From the IMG/VR virus record IMGVR_UViG_3300046804_004454, positions 1 through 21,127 of that record: 21,127 bases of DNA. One strand, given 5' to 3'. Positions 6,114 through 12,656 of this stretch are shown here, piece after piece; positions within the stretch are counted from its first letter, which is position 1, and every line of letters starts with the position of its first letter. The notes under the pieces are model-generated. The model was not told where the DNA came from, ran no database searches, and worked only from the letters and a program-made list of their open reading frames with translations. The translations under genes and the position numbers were made by a program. The DNA is from a virus.

Positions 6114-7174
6114 TATAGCTCTATAGACTCAAAATCTTTAAGGTCTACTGATGTATCTCTTGCTCCGATTTTGTAGTTTGTTATATTTGCTTCTTGTGGC
6201 GGTACCTGTACTTTACCTGAATTCATAAATGAATCGTACCACGAACCTAACGGGTTCTTTTTAGTGTCAAATATCTTCTTGTATCCTAGTGAAGCTAAGC
6301 GATTATTAGCTAACCATTCGACATAAGACTTAAGAATATCAGCATTAAGACCTAACAAACCACCGCTAGAAAATAGATAATCAGCCCATTTCTTTTCAAT
6401 CTCTACTGCTAAGCCGTAAGCATCATATATTTTCTGCTCATTACCTTTGACAATATGTTGAAACCCTTCGTCTTCGTTTTCTCTTAAATAAGTTAAGACG
6501 TTCTGACTAACAGCAACATGAAGATTTTCATCTCGTGCAATAAGTTTAATGATCTTTGCATTACCTTCCATCTTACCTCTAGCACCGAAGAAAAAGCTAC
6601 ATACGAAAGAGGTATAAAAAGCAAGACCTTCTGTAATTTGTGTAGATATAAGTGCATCAAAAATCTGAGTTTTTATATCGCTAGCCTCACCAAATAGCTT
6701 GTCGTAGTCTTTCTTAGCAGCGTTAGCTCTATTCTGAATCTCTTTGTCTTCAAGAATAGAGTTCCAAAATTTAGATTCGTCTGGGTAGACGTTCTTAAGA
6801 ATATGAGAATAAGATCTTGAATGAATATTGGATTCAAAGAAAGCCCAAACATTCATAGCTGCTTCTAGTTCAGGATTGGAAACATATTCGGCCATCTTAA
6901 ATATAGAGCGAGACAGCATGCTATCTGTCATAGTCTGCCACTTAAGATTGGTATCAAAAACAAATCTCTCTGCATCTGTTAAGCTATGATAGTCATTACG
7001 ATCTTTAAGCAGAGGCACTTCATTTGGTCTCCAAAAAAAGCCTTCCATATCCTCTGCTAGTTGATACAACTTAGGATATTTAAGCCTATCATAGCGTTGC
7101 AAAGACATCGGCTCTCCTAGAAAGAGAGGTTGAAAGCGAGTGTCTATATTGGAAAGATTCAATACAGTATTCAT
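6113..7174 (-). CDS. nrdB: Ribonucleotide reductase class Ia, small (radical) subunit
   Basis: This 353-residue subunit carries the di-iron tyrosyl radical that starts reduction of ribonucleotides by NrdA. Ligands and radical map onto E. coli R2 with nearly the same numbering: D84, H118, Y122 (in IHSRSY), then E182, E216 and H219 in ARDENLH. The C-terminal tail ends DFESIEL, the R1-docking type. One oddity stands out. The first-helix ligand Glu is at 114, giving E-x3-H (ESNIH), where E. coli has E115-x2-H118. The preceding loop is one residue shorter, so the Glu seems shifted by a one-residue insertion. nrdB sits 38 bases beyond the end of the DUF5872-like gene, which separates it from nrdA. 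Confidence 0.97.
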   Translation of the reverse strand: MNTVLNLSNIDTRFQPLFLGEPMSLQRYDRLKYPKLYQLAEDMEGFFWRPNEVPLLKDRNDYHSLTDAERFVFDTNLKWQTMTDSMLSRSIFKMAEYVSNPELEAAMNVWAFFESNIHSRSYSHILKNVYPDESKFWNSILEDKEIQNRANAAKKDYDKLFGEASDIKTQIFDALISTQITEGLAFYTSFVCSFFFGARGKMEGNAKIIKLIARDENLHVAVSQNVLTYLRENEDEGFQHIVKGNEQKIYDAYGLAVEIEKKWADYLFSSGGLLGLNADILKSYVEWLANNRLASLGYKKIFDTKKNPLGSWYDSFMNSGKVQVPPQEANITNYKIGARDTSVDLKDFESIEL

Positions 7175-7192
7175 AGCAGCTTATTATATATA

Positions 7193-7200
7193 GATTTATA
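7193..7200 (-). promoter_or_regulatory. Late-like octamer TATAAATC upstream of nrdB
   Basis: TATAAATC matches 7 of 8 bases and lies 18 bases before the nrdB ATG, in a very AT-rich gap that also contains TATATAAT on the same strand. It could be a late box with a short leader, or the AT-rich -10 region of an early or middle promoter. The gap carries no Shine-Dalgarno sequence. Confidence 0.3.
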
Positions 7201-7212
7201 TAGTATGCAAAG

Positions 7213-7491
7213 TTACTTTTTTCTACATCTTGCTAGCGCAGCGCCTGCATACATAGAAGGCCATGCTTTCTTTTTCTTAAATCTACTCTTGACACTATAA
7301 TAACATGAATCTTTTTTAGTTTTCTCACTCAAAAGAGAATCTACAAGATTATTGAATAGAGATTCTGTATGTGTAAATTCTTTAATCTTCTTTTTAGATA
7401 ATGTTTTTTTAATCTTTGCTGCAGCGCCAGTAGGGTGCTTACCTAGCGCAGCCTTAAATAAATTAGCTTGTTTTTCAGATTTGGAAGGCAT
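7213..7491 (-). CDS. Small basic DUF5872-like protein between nrdA and nrdB
   Basis: The protein has 92 residues and is very rich in Lys. The N-terminus (MPSKSEKQANLFKAALG) resembles small phage proteins that begin PAKSKAQ. The C-terminus (CYYSVKSRFKKKKAWPSMYA, then GAALARCRKK) matches the WPSAYASG-LxKCRK pattern I associate with DUF5872. Two cysteines (C69 and C89, counting from this start) frame that motif. Charge suggests nucleic-acid binding or a structural role in DNA (inference). Start choice: the ATG at 7491 follows a perfect TATAAATA by 5 bases. A longer reading from 7512 would put the promoter inside the gene and overlap the nrdA 3' end. Confidence 0.85.
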   Translation of the reverse strand: MPSKSEKQANLFKAALGKHPTGAAAKIKKTLSKKKIKEFTHTESLFNNLVDSLLSEKTKKDSCYYSVKSRFKKKKAWPSMYAGAALARCRKK

Positions 7492-7496
7492 AACAA

Positions 7497-7504
7497 TATT
7501 TATA
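7497..7504 (-). promoter_or_regulatory. T4-type late promoter TATAAATA overlapping the nrdA stop codon
   Basis: This is a perfect TATAAATA on the minus strand, 5 bases (TTGTT) before the ATG at 7491. The TAA at positions 3-5 of the box (7502-7500) is the nrdA stop codon. Placing a late promoter here would let the basic protein be made late, independently of the RNR genes. Confidence 0.68.
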
Positions 7505-9761
7505 ATGTACATGCACCGCCAGCACAGTTGCTCTTGTTGCTAGCTGCAGATTGTTTATCTCCATCATCAGTATTGCTATAGTATATGTTTTTCACTCCCA
7601 TAGAGTATGCATATAATAGATCTTTGATTACTACTTTATCTGGTAATTTCTTGTCGGGGTAGTGCTCGTAGTTATAATACAAGTTACCTGAGATAGCTTG
7701 ATCTATCCACTTTTGGATAGCTGCCATTATGTTAATAAAGCCAGTGTTATTAGGCATCTCATAGGCAAGAGTATATTTGTTCTTGCATGTAGCGTAGTTA
7801 GGCACAAGCACTGGTATAGTACTAGCCTTTGAGGGCTTGTATGTCATCAACGATCTTACAGGCTCAATTCCATTAGTAGTGTTTTGAATTACAGAAGAAG
7901 ACTCTACAGGCATTTGTGCTGTTAATGTAGAGTTTCTTAAACCATACTTTAAAATGCGCTCTCTTAAGGCTTCCCAGTCCATAGAAGGCTTTCTAGTAAT
8001 CACCTGATCTACCTTTTTCTTGTAGTAAGTATCAATAGGCAGAATGCCTTTGCTGTACTTTGTTAGATGAAACTTGTTGCACGGTCCTTTTTCTTCTGCT
8101 AGCTTACACGATGCTGATAAGAGATGATACTGTATCTTCTCAAATATCTCATCTACAAAGTCAGGGGCTTCTGTATCTGTATATTTTATGCCATTCTTTG
8201 CAAGATATGCTGCTAAGTTAGTGACACCAATACCTAATGCGCGTCTATTAGTAATAAAGTTAGCAGCTGCGGGAGAGAACCAAGTCTGATAATCTATTAA
8301 CTCATCTAACATTCTTACAATAATGTCACATGTAGTTGCTAGTTCTGCTTCACCTTTTACCTCTAATAAATTTAAAGCAGATAATATGCATATGCCAATC
8401 TCTCCTTCTGAGTCATCGATGTGAGTAATAGGGGTAGTAGGAAATGTAATCTCTGTACATAGATTTGTCATCGTTACTCTATCAGTAAATGCTCCGTGCT
8501 CGTTGCAATGATCTATATTCATTACATATATACGTCCCGTCTCTGTTCTCTCCTTGACAAACAAGGACATAAGATCTGTAGCTTTAATTTTACGTATATG
8601 TTTAATTTTCTTGTTGTTCTCAGCTGCTTTATATAAGTCCTCAAACTCAGGCATGCCAAAAGAATTTACGAGCTCAGGCACTTCGTGAGGAGAAAACAAA
8701 GAGATATTCTCATCTCTCATAAATCTCTCGTAAAAAAGTTTTGAGAACTGAATTACATAATCTAAATGTCGTACACGATTATCTTCTGTACCGCCGTTAT
8801 TTTTGAGTACTATAACATCTTCAATCTCATAGTGCCAGAATGGAAAGTTAACAGTTGCTCCTCCACCTCTAATACCGTTTTGCTGAAGAGACTTTACCGT
8901 CGTCTCAAAGACTTTGAGGAACGGAATAACGCCCGTGTGTAAGACAGCCCCGTTGTTAATTTCTGAATCAATAGCACGAATCCTTCCAAAATTAAGGCCA
9001 ATGCCATAACGCTCAGCAGTGGCATAGCCAGCAGCAGTAACAGAAGAAAATATACTAAGTTTGCTGTCGTCAACATCAATAAGGCAACAGGATGCGTACT
9101 GCTTGAGTTTCCCGCGGATTCCAGCCATTTGAGGGGTGGGTAAGTTGATCTTAAACTTTGAATATTCGTCATACGTTCTCTTAACATATTGTAGTCTTGT
9201 TTCTTTTGGATATTTACAGAAAGATGTCATAGCTATAAGCATGTACACAAACTGCGGCGTCTCATATATCTCTTTAGTCTTCCTGTTTTGAATCAGATAC
9301 TTGTCACACAGCTGTTTAATACCTGCATATGTGAAGTCGTAATCTCTATTGTGGTTGATCTTTTCATCTAATTTATCAATTTCTTCCTCTGTATAGTGAA
9401 GAAGGATATCTTTATCATATAGACCTCTATTGATATTTTCTTTAATAAGGTCAATTAGCTTGGGCGGATTTTTACCTCCCCATACGTCTTTGCGTAGTTG
9501 ATAGTTGAGCAGTCTAGAAGCTACCCATTGATAATTAGGGGCATCTTCACTGAATAAATTAGCAGCTGTTTCTACCAACACCTTATGTATGTCGGTTGTT
9601 TTAATGCCGTCAGAAATATTAAGCTGAGCATACATCTCAATATCTGATAGATTTACTCCTGTTATGCCATCTATAGCCCAAGATATTACTTTATTGATTT
9701 TTTCTACTTCAAACGGTACTCGTGTACCATCTCGTTTCTGTACAAAAATTGTTTTTTCCAT
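7500..9761 (-). CDS. nrdA: Ribonucleotide reductase class Ia, large (catalytic) subunit
   Basis: This 753-residue subunit reduces ribonucleoside diphosphates to deoxyribonucleotides together with NrdB. An N-terminal ATP-cone is present (KRDGTRVPFEVEKINKVI). Catalytic residues are in place: C225 (ASCCLI), N433-x-C435-x-E437 (NLCTE), C458 (GICILSALNL), radical-transfer tyrosines Y727 and Y728 (NIYYSNTDDGD), and the C-terminal redox pair C746 and C751 (CAGGAC). Numbering runs within about ten residues of E. coli and T4 NrdA, with no intein or intron-like insertion. An extra Cys, C226, sits beside C225. The ATG at 9761 lacks a Shine-Dalgarno sequence. Confidence 0.98.
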   Translation of the reverse strand: MEKTIFVQKRDGTRVPFEVEKINKVISWAIDGITGVNLSDIEMYAQLNISDGIKTTDIHKVLVETAANLFSEDAPNYQWVASRLLNYQLRKDVWGGKNPPKLIDLIKENINRGLYDKDILLHYTEEEIDKLDEKINHNRDYDFTYAGIKQLCDKYLIQNRKTKEIYETPQFVYMLIAMTSFCKYPKETRLQYVKRTYDEYSKFKINLPTPQMAGIRGKLKQYASCCLIDVDDSKLSIFSSVTAAGYATAERYGIGLNFGRIRAIDSEINNGAVLHTGVIPFLKVFETTVKSLQQNGIRGGGATVNFPFWHYEIEDVIVLKNNGGTEDNRVRHLDYVIQFSKLFYERFMRDENISLFSPHEVPELVNSFGMPEFEDLYKAAENNKKIKHIRKIKATDLMSLFVKERTETGRIYVMNIDHCNEHGAFTDRVTMTNLCTEITFPTTPITHIDDSEGEIGICILSALNLLEVKGEAELATTCDIIVRMLDELIDYQTWFSPAAANFITNRRALGIGVTNLAAYLAKNGIKYTDTEAPDFVDEIFEKIQYHLLSASCKLAEEKGPCNKFHLTKYSKGILPIDTYYKKKVDQVITRKPSMDWEALRERILKYGLRNSTLTAQMPVESSSVIQNTTNGIEPVRSLMTYKPSKASTIPVLVPNYATCKNKYTLAYEMPNNTGFINIMAAIQKWIDQAISGNLYYNYEHYPDKKLPDKVVIKDLLYAYSMGVKNIYYSNTDDGDKQSAASNKSNCAGGACTL

Positions 9762-9789
9762 AGTTATAAAGACAAAGATAGCGTGTAAG

Positions 9790-9808
9790 GAGATTATTTT
9801 ATAATCTC
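9790..9808. other. Perfect 8-bp stem-loop in the nrdA leader
   Basis: GAGATTAT-TTT-ATAATCTC is an exact inverted repeat with a 3-base loop, between the stop of the 178-aa gene and the nrdA start. No U-tract follows on the minus strand (the next bases are CTTACACGC), so it is not a classic intrinsic terminator. It could be an mRNA stability or processing element, an attenuator, or a protein-binding palindrome. Confidence 0.5.
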
Positions 9809-9823
9809 ATTCGTATAATTCAA
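9796..9823 (-). promoter_or_regulatory. Possible sigma70-type promoter for nrdA
   Basis: On the minus strand, TTGAAT (9823-9818) and TAAAAT (9801-9796) are separated by 16 bases, close to the host housekeeping consensus. The -10 overlaps the stem-loop at 9790-9808. It would give a leader of about 28 bases before nrdA. This is suggestive only, since AT-rich DNA yields such matches readily. Confidence 0.25.
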
Positions 9824-9835
9824 CCTCAGATATGT

Positions 9836-10372
9836 TTAGTATTTTTGAGGTTTGCGGCCGCCTGGCTGATTTGGCCAGCTGTTGGAGCTTGGTAGCTTGG
9901 TGTTATTAGAGGGCAGGCTGCTGTCGCTAGGATATGTACCTAGATCTGCAGGTTTCTCTGCGTGTAGTTTTTCTACTCTGTTACTCTTTTTGATTCCACC
10001 GGTTGGCGGTAAATTAATACCATAATCGACAAGCTCTAGTACTTCACTTGGAAGGGTCATTATATTGTAAGCTAATCCTGGGGCATGTTCTTCAAATACG
10101 TCAATATAATACCCGTCTGGAGCTGAACGGTGAGGTATACCAGAAACGTCTGGTCTAATTGATTTAATGCTTGAAACACGAAGGTCTTTATTATTATCAA
10201 TTAGAGATTTTACCATATCTTTAAATGTCTGTCCTCGAGATGCAAGATATGGGTGGGAAAGTGCTGTGCTCTTAATTCTAACGATATCCCCTAAAAGATA
10301 ACCGCCTAGTTGATATCTCCCGAGAGAGTATTCTAAGAGCGTTTCAAACTTACTATTTTCAAGCTTCTTCAT
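9836..10372 (-). CDS. Conserved-looking phage protein, function unknown
   Basis: The protein has 178 residues. The N-terminal part (FETLLEYSLGRYQLGGYLLG, then DIVRIK) looks like a helix leading into a small beta-rich 'G-D-V-R-L-K' module. The middle has S-I-K-S-I-R-P and a Gly-Tyr-Tyr-Ile-Asp strand. The last 45 residues are a Pro/Ser/Asn-rich, probably disordered tail. I recall similar uncharacterised proteins in marine myoviruses but know no function. The ATG is preceded by GATAAATA with a 9-base gap, divergent from the gp25 gene promoter, so it is probably expressed late, when virion genes are. Confidence 0.82.
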   Translation of the reverse strand: MKKLENSKFETLLEYSLGRYQLGGYLLGDIVRIKSTALSHPYLASRGQTFKDMVKSLIDNNKDLRVSSIKSIRPDVSGIPHRSAPDGYYIDVFEEHAPGLAYNIMTLPSEVLELVDYGINLPPTGGIKKSNRVEKLHAEKPADLGTYPSDSSLPSNNTKLPSSNSWPNQPGGRKPQKY

Positions 10373-10381
10373 AATTTGAAT

Positions 10382-10389
10382 TATTTATC
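10382..10389 (-). promoter_or_regulatory. Late-promoter-like octamer GATAAATA
   Basis: On the minus strand GATAAATA lies 9 bases before the ATG at 10372. It fits NATAAATA (7 of 8 bases against TATAAATA). It is the left half of a divergent pair with 10409-10416, and both boxes lie 9 bases from their start codons. Confidence 0.58.
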
Positions 10390-10408
10390 TGCACAAACAA
10401 GGATTACC

Positions 10409-10416
10409 CATAAATA
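10409..10416 (+). promoter_or_regulatory. Late-promoter-like octamer CATAAATA for the baseplate operon
   Basis: CATAAATA lies 9 bases (TTTGTTAAG) before the ATG of the gp25-like gene and fits NATAAATA. It is the obvious candidate to drive the whole 10426-19850 virion block, in which later genes follow each other by 1-8 bases. Confidence 0.6.
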
Positions 10417-10425
10417 TTTGTTAAG

Positions 10426-10887
10426 ATGTCTATAAAACTAAAACAGCTCAAGCCTGCTCAAGCAAAAGAGTACATATACTCTGATCTACATCTTGATATA
10501 GAGGAAGTAGCCATACAAAGGAATGGTATAGGTAATGTGTATGGTACTGATATAAGAGCAGATTATAATATGCTTGCTATTAAAAATAATATACGAAGCA
10601 TATTTAACACAAGGCGAGGGCAAAGATTACTTTACCCGACGTTTGGTGTTTTCTTAGAAGAGTATTTGTTTGAACCAATTTCTGAAAATACGGCAATCAG
10701 AATAGCAGAAGCTATATATAACGGTATAACTAATTTTGAGGATAGAGTAACTGTAAAGAATGTAAACGTTTATCCTATTTATGAAGATAACGCATATACT
10801 GTTACAGTTACCTTGTACGTACCTATACTCGATATAAATACTCAGACTGATGCAACACTTAATAAAGACGGATTCTTCATACTATAG
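10426..10887 (+). CDS. Baseplate wedge protein, gp25/gpW-like
   Basis: This 153-residue component of the contractile-tail baseplate wedge is part of the sheath initiator (T4 gp25, P2 gpW). The family signature is clear: a helix (IKNNIRSIFNT), then RRGQRLLYPTFGVFLEEYLFEP (given here as the GQR-x-x-x-P-x-FG-x-x-L-x-x-x-LFEP pattern), followed by the helix-and-strand segment EDRVTVKNVNV and beta strands to the C-terminus. T4 gp25 has 132 residues. It is the first gene of the virion block, directly followed by the gp6/J-like gene, the standard W-J order of contractile tails. No Shine-Dalgarno sequence precedes the ATG. Confidence 0.93.
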   Translation: MSIKLKQLKPAQAKEYIYSDLHLDIEEVAIQRNGIGNVYGTDIRADYNMLAIKNNIRSIFNTRRGQRLLYPTFGVFLEEYLFEPISENTAIRIAEAIYNGITNFEDRVTVKNVNVYPIYEDNAYTVTVTLYVPILDINTQTDATLNKDGFFIL

Positions 10888-10889
10888 TT

Positions 10890-12653
10890 ATGGCTACCCA
10901 AAACCTTGAAATAAATAAAAACTCTTATGTAGCTTTTGATGCAACAAGCTTACGCGATTTGATAGTAAACCGACTATCAAAAGACAATGTTTTTACAGAG
11001 CAAATATCTGTAGGTTCTAATATTAGTACTGTAATAGAGATTATTTCATACTCTTTCAGTACACTAATGTATTATCTTAATAAGACATCTACAGAGAGTA
11101 TGTTTAGTGAAGCTCAGCTATATGAAAACATGAATCGTATAGTTAAGACAATTGGTTACAAGCCTGCAGGTTATAGGACTGCTGTAACTGATATGACTTT
11201 ATCTGCTCAAAACTTAACAGCCGGTATATATACTATACCAAAGTACAGCCAGCTATCTCTAGGAGATGTAGTGTATTCTTTTGAAAAAAACTTAACTTTC
11301 GAAAAGACATACGATACAGATATAGAAGAGGCGCCGGGTGCAAAACTGCAACAATTATACCAGGGCAGATATACGGAGTTTCCTACATATACAGCTATAG
11401 GTTCATCTAACGAGATTATAACACTGTCAGTTACAGATACTCTCTATGTAGATCACAATACAATAGATGTCTATGTAAAGAGATATGATGAAGGGAATTG
11501 GGTAGAGTGGAAAAGGGTAGATAATATATCTAGCTCTCTTCCTGATGATGCATCATATGAATTACGTTTTAATGAGAATAAACTATATGAGATAATTTTT
11601 GGAGATGATATTAATGGCAGCGCTCTTAAAGAGGGAGATCAAGTTGCAATATACTATCTCATATCAGCTGGTGCTGCAGGAGAGATACCTGCAAGCTACT
11701 TAAATACCTCAAATCTTATACCATATAATTCTCCTACATACAGTCAAATTGTATTGAGTAATATACAGGGAGAAGTTCTTAATAAAGAAGCAAGCTTAAA
11801 GCAGGTCATATTTAACAATATAAATCCTTCTACTGCTTTTTCTTCTTATGAAACAGTCGATGAGATCAGGTCTAGGGCCCCTGGGGTTTACAAGTCTCAA
11901 GGGCGCTTGGTTACTACACAAGATTACATATCTTTTATTTCTTCTAAATTTAGTAATATAGTTAGAGATGTAAGAGTAAAGAATAATCTAGAATACCTAG
12001 ATGAGTATATCAAATATCTATATGATATAGGGTTGAGTAATCCGTATATAGAGTCAAGAGTTTTGCATAATCAAGTGTTGTATGCTAACTCTAATACATC
12101 TAATAATATATATTTGTTCTGCTTACCAAAGAGTAAGAGCCGTACATATTTGATGCCATTTCAAAAATCAAATATTACTGATGCTTTAGAAGACATTAAA
12201 TGTACTACTACTAACATAGTGCATGCTGATCCGGTGTATATATCTGCAGATATAGCTGTAGCTACGTCTACTCAATCTGTGTCTTTGCTAGATATTGATA
12301 ATACACAAATTATAATAGAGAGAGATTCAAATAATCTTAGAAGTGAAGAATCTCTTAAGCAAGATGTTGTTAATAAAATAATAGATTATTTTGCAGATTT
12401 AGAGAATCAGCTTGAACCTTATGTAGACATACTGTCTCTGAATAGCGGTATATTGTCTATCATAGGGGTGAGAAGAATATATTGCAAAAATACTACAAGT
12501 AATATTACTGTAGAAGGACTATCGGTGATACTCTGGAATAATGTATACCAGACGGACTTTAGTATTACGTCTCATAATGTAAGGCTACAGTTCTTCAAGT
12601 CTGTATACCTAAATATAGCACAAAACTTAAAAGCAAGAGTTATAGTAAAATAA
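10890..12653 (+). CDS. Baseplate wedge protein, gp6/gpJ-like
   Basis: This 587-residue protein would form the ring-building backbone of the baseplate wedge together with gp7 (T4 gp6 has 660 aa, P2 gpJ about 300). Baseplate_J-type motifs are visible: FGDDINGSALKEGDQVAIYY (237-256) followed by S-x-G-x-AGEIP, and the conserved helix start APGVYKSQGRLVTTQDYISFI (around 330-350), which carries the family's 'A-P-x-x-x-x-x-x-R-x-V-T-x-x-D-Y' pattern. The N-terminal 100 residues have the usual helical gp6 start. The gene begins 2 bases after the gp25-like stop and ends 3 bases before the first NHL protein, so the genes are clearly cotranscribed. Confidence 0.93.
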   Translation: MATQNLEINKNSYVAFDATSLRDLIVNRLSKDNVFTEQISVGSNISTVIEIISYSFSTLMYYLNKTSTESMFSEAQLYENMNRIVKTIGYKPAGYRTAVTDMTLSAQNLTAGIYTIPKYSQLSLGDVVYSFEKNLTFEKTYDTDIEEAPGAKLQQLYQGRYTEFPTYTAIGSSNEIITLSVTDTLYVDHNTIDVYVKRYDEGNWVEWKRVDNISSSLPDDASYELRFNENKLYEIIFGDDINGSALKEGDQVAIYYLISAGAAGEIPASYLNTSNLIPYNSPTYSQIVLSNIQGEVLNKEASLKQVIFNNINPSTAFSSYETVDEIRSRAPGVYKSQGRLVTTQDYISFISSKFSNIVRDVRVKNNLEYLDEYIKYLYDIGLSNPYIESRVLHNQVLYANSNTSNNIYLFCLPKSKSRTYLMPFQKSNITDALEDIKCTTTNIVHADPVYISADIAVATSTQSVSLLDIDNTQIIIERDSNNLRSEESLKQDVVNKIIDYFADLENQLEPYVDILSLNSGILSIIGVRRIYCKNTTSNITVEGLSVILWNNVYQTDFSITSHNVRLQFFKSVYLNIAQNLKARVIVK

Positions 12654-12656
12654 TAT

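Noticed and set aside
8894-9187. 97-codon open frame overlapping nrdA on the same strand
   Set aside because: It lies inside the strongly supported nrdA reading frame, covering conserved active-site sequence, and its product has no recognisable features. It is a frame shadow.
7500-9761. Intein or intron insertion in nrdA, common in phage RNR genes
   Set aside because: The product length (753 aa) and the spacing of all active-site motifs match intein-free NrdA, with no splice-junction or homing-endonuclease motifs.
9836-10372. Annotating the 178-aa protein as a KOW- or SH3-type transcription factor on the basis of 'GDIVRIK'
   Set aside because: The motif is too short and generic, and nothing else in the protein supports that family.
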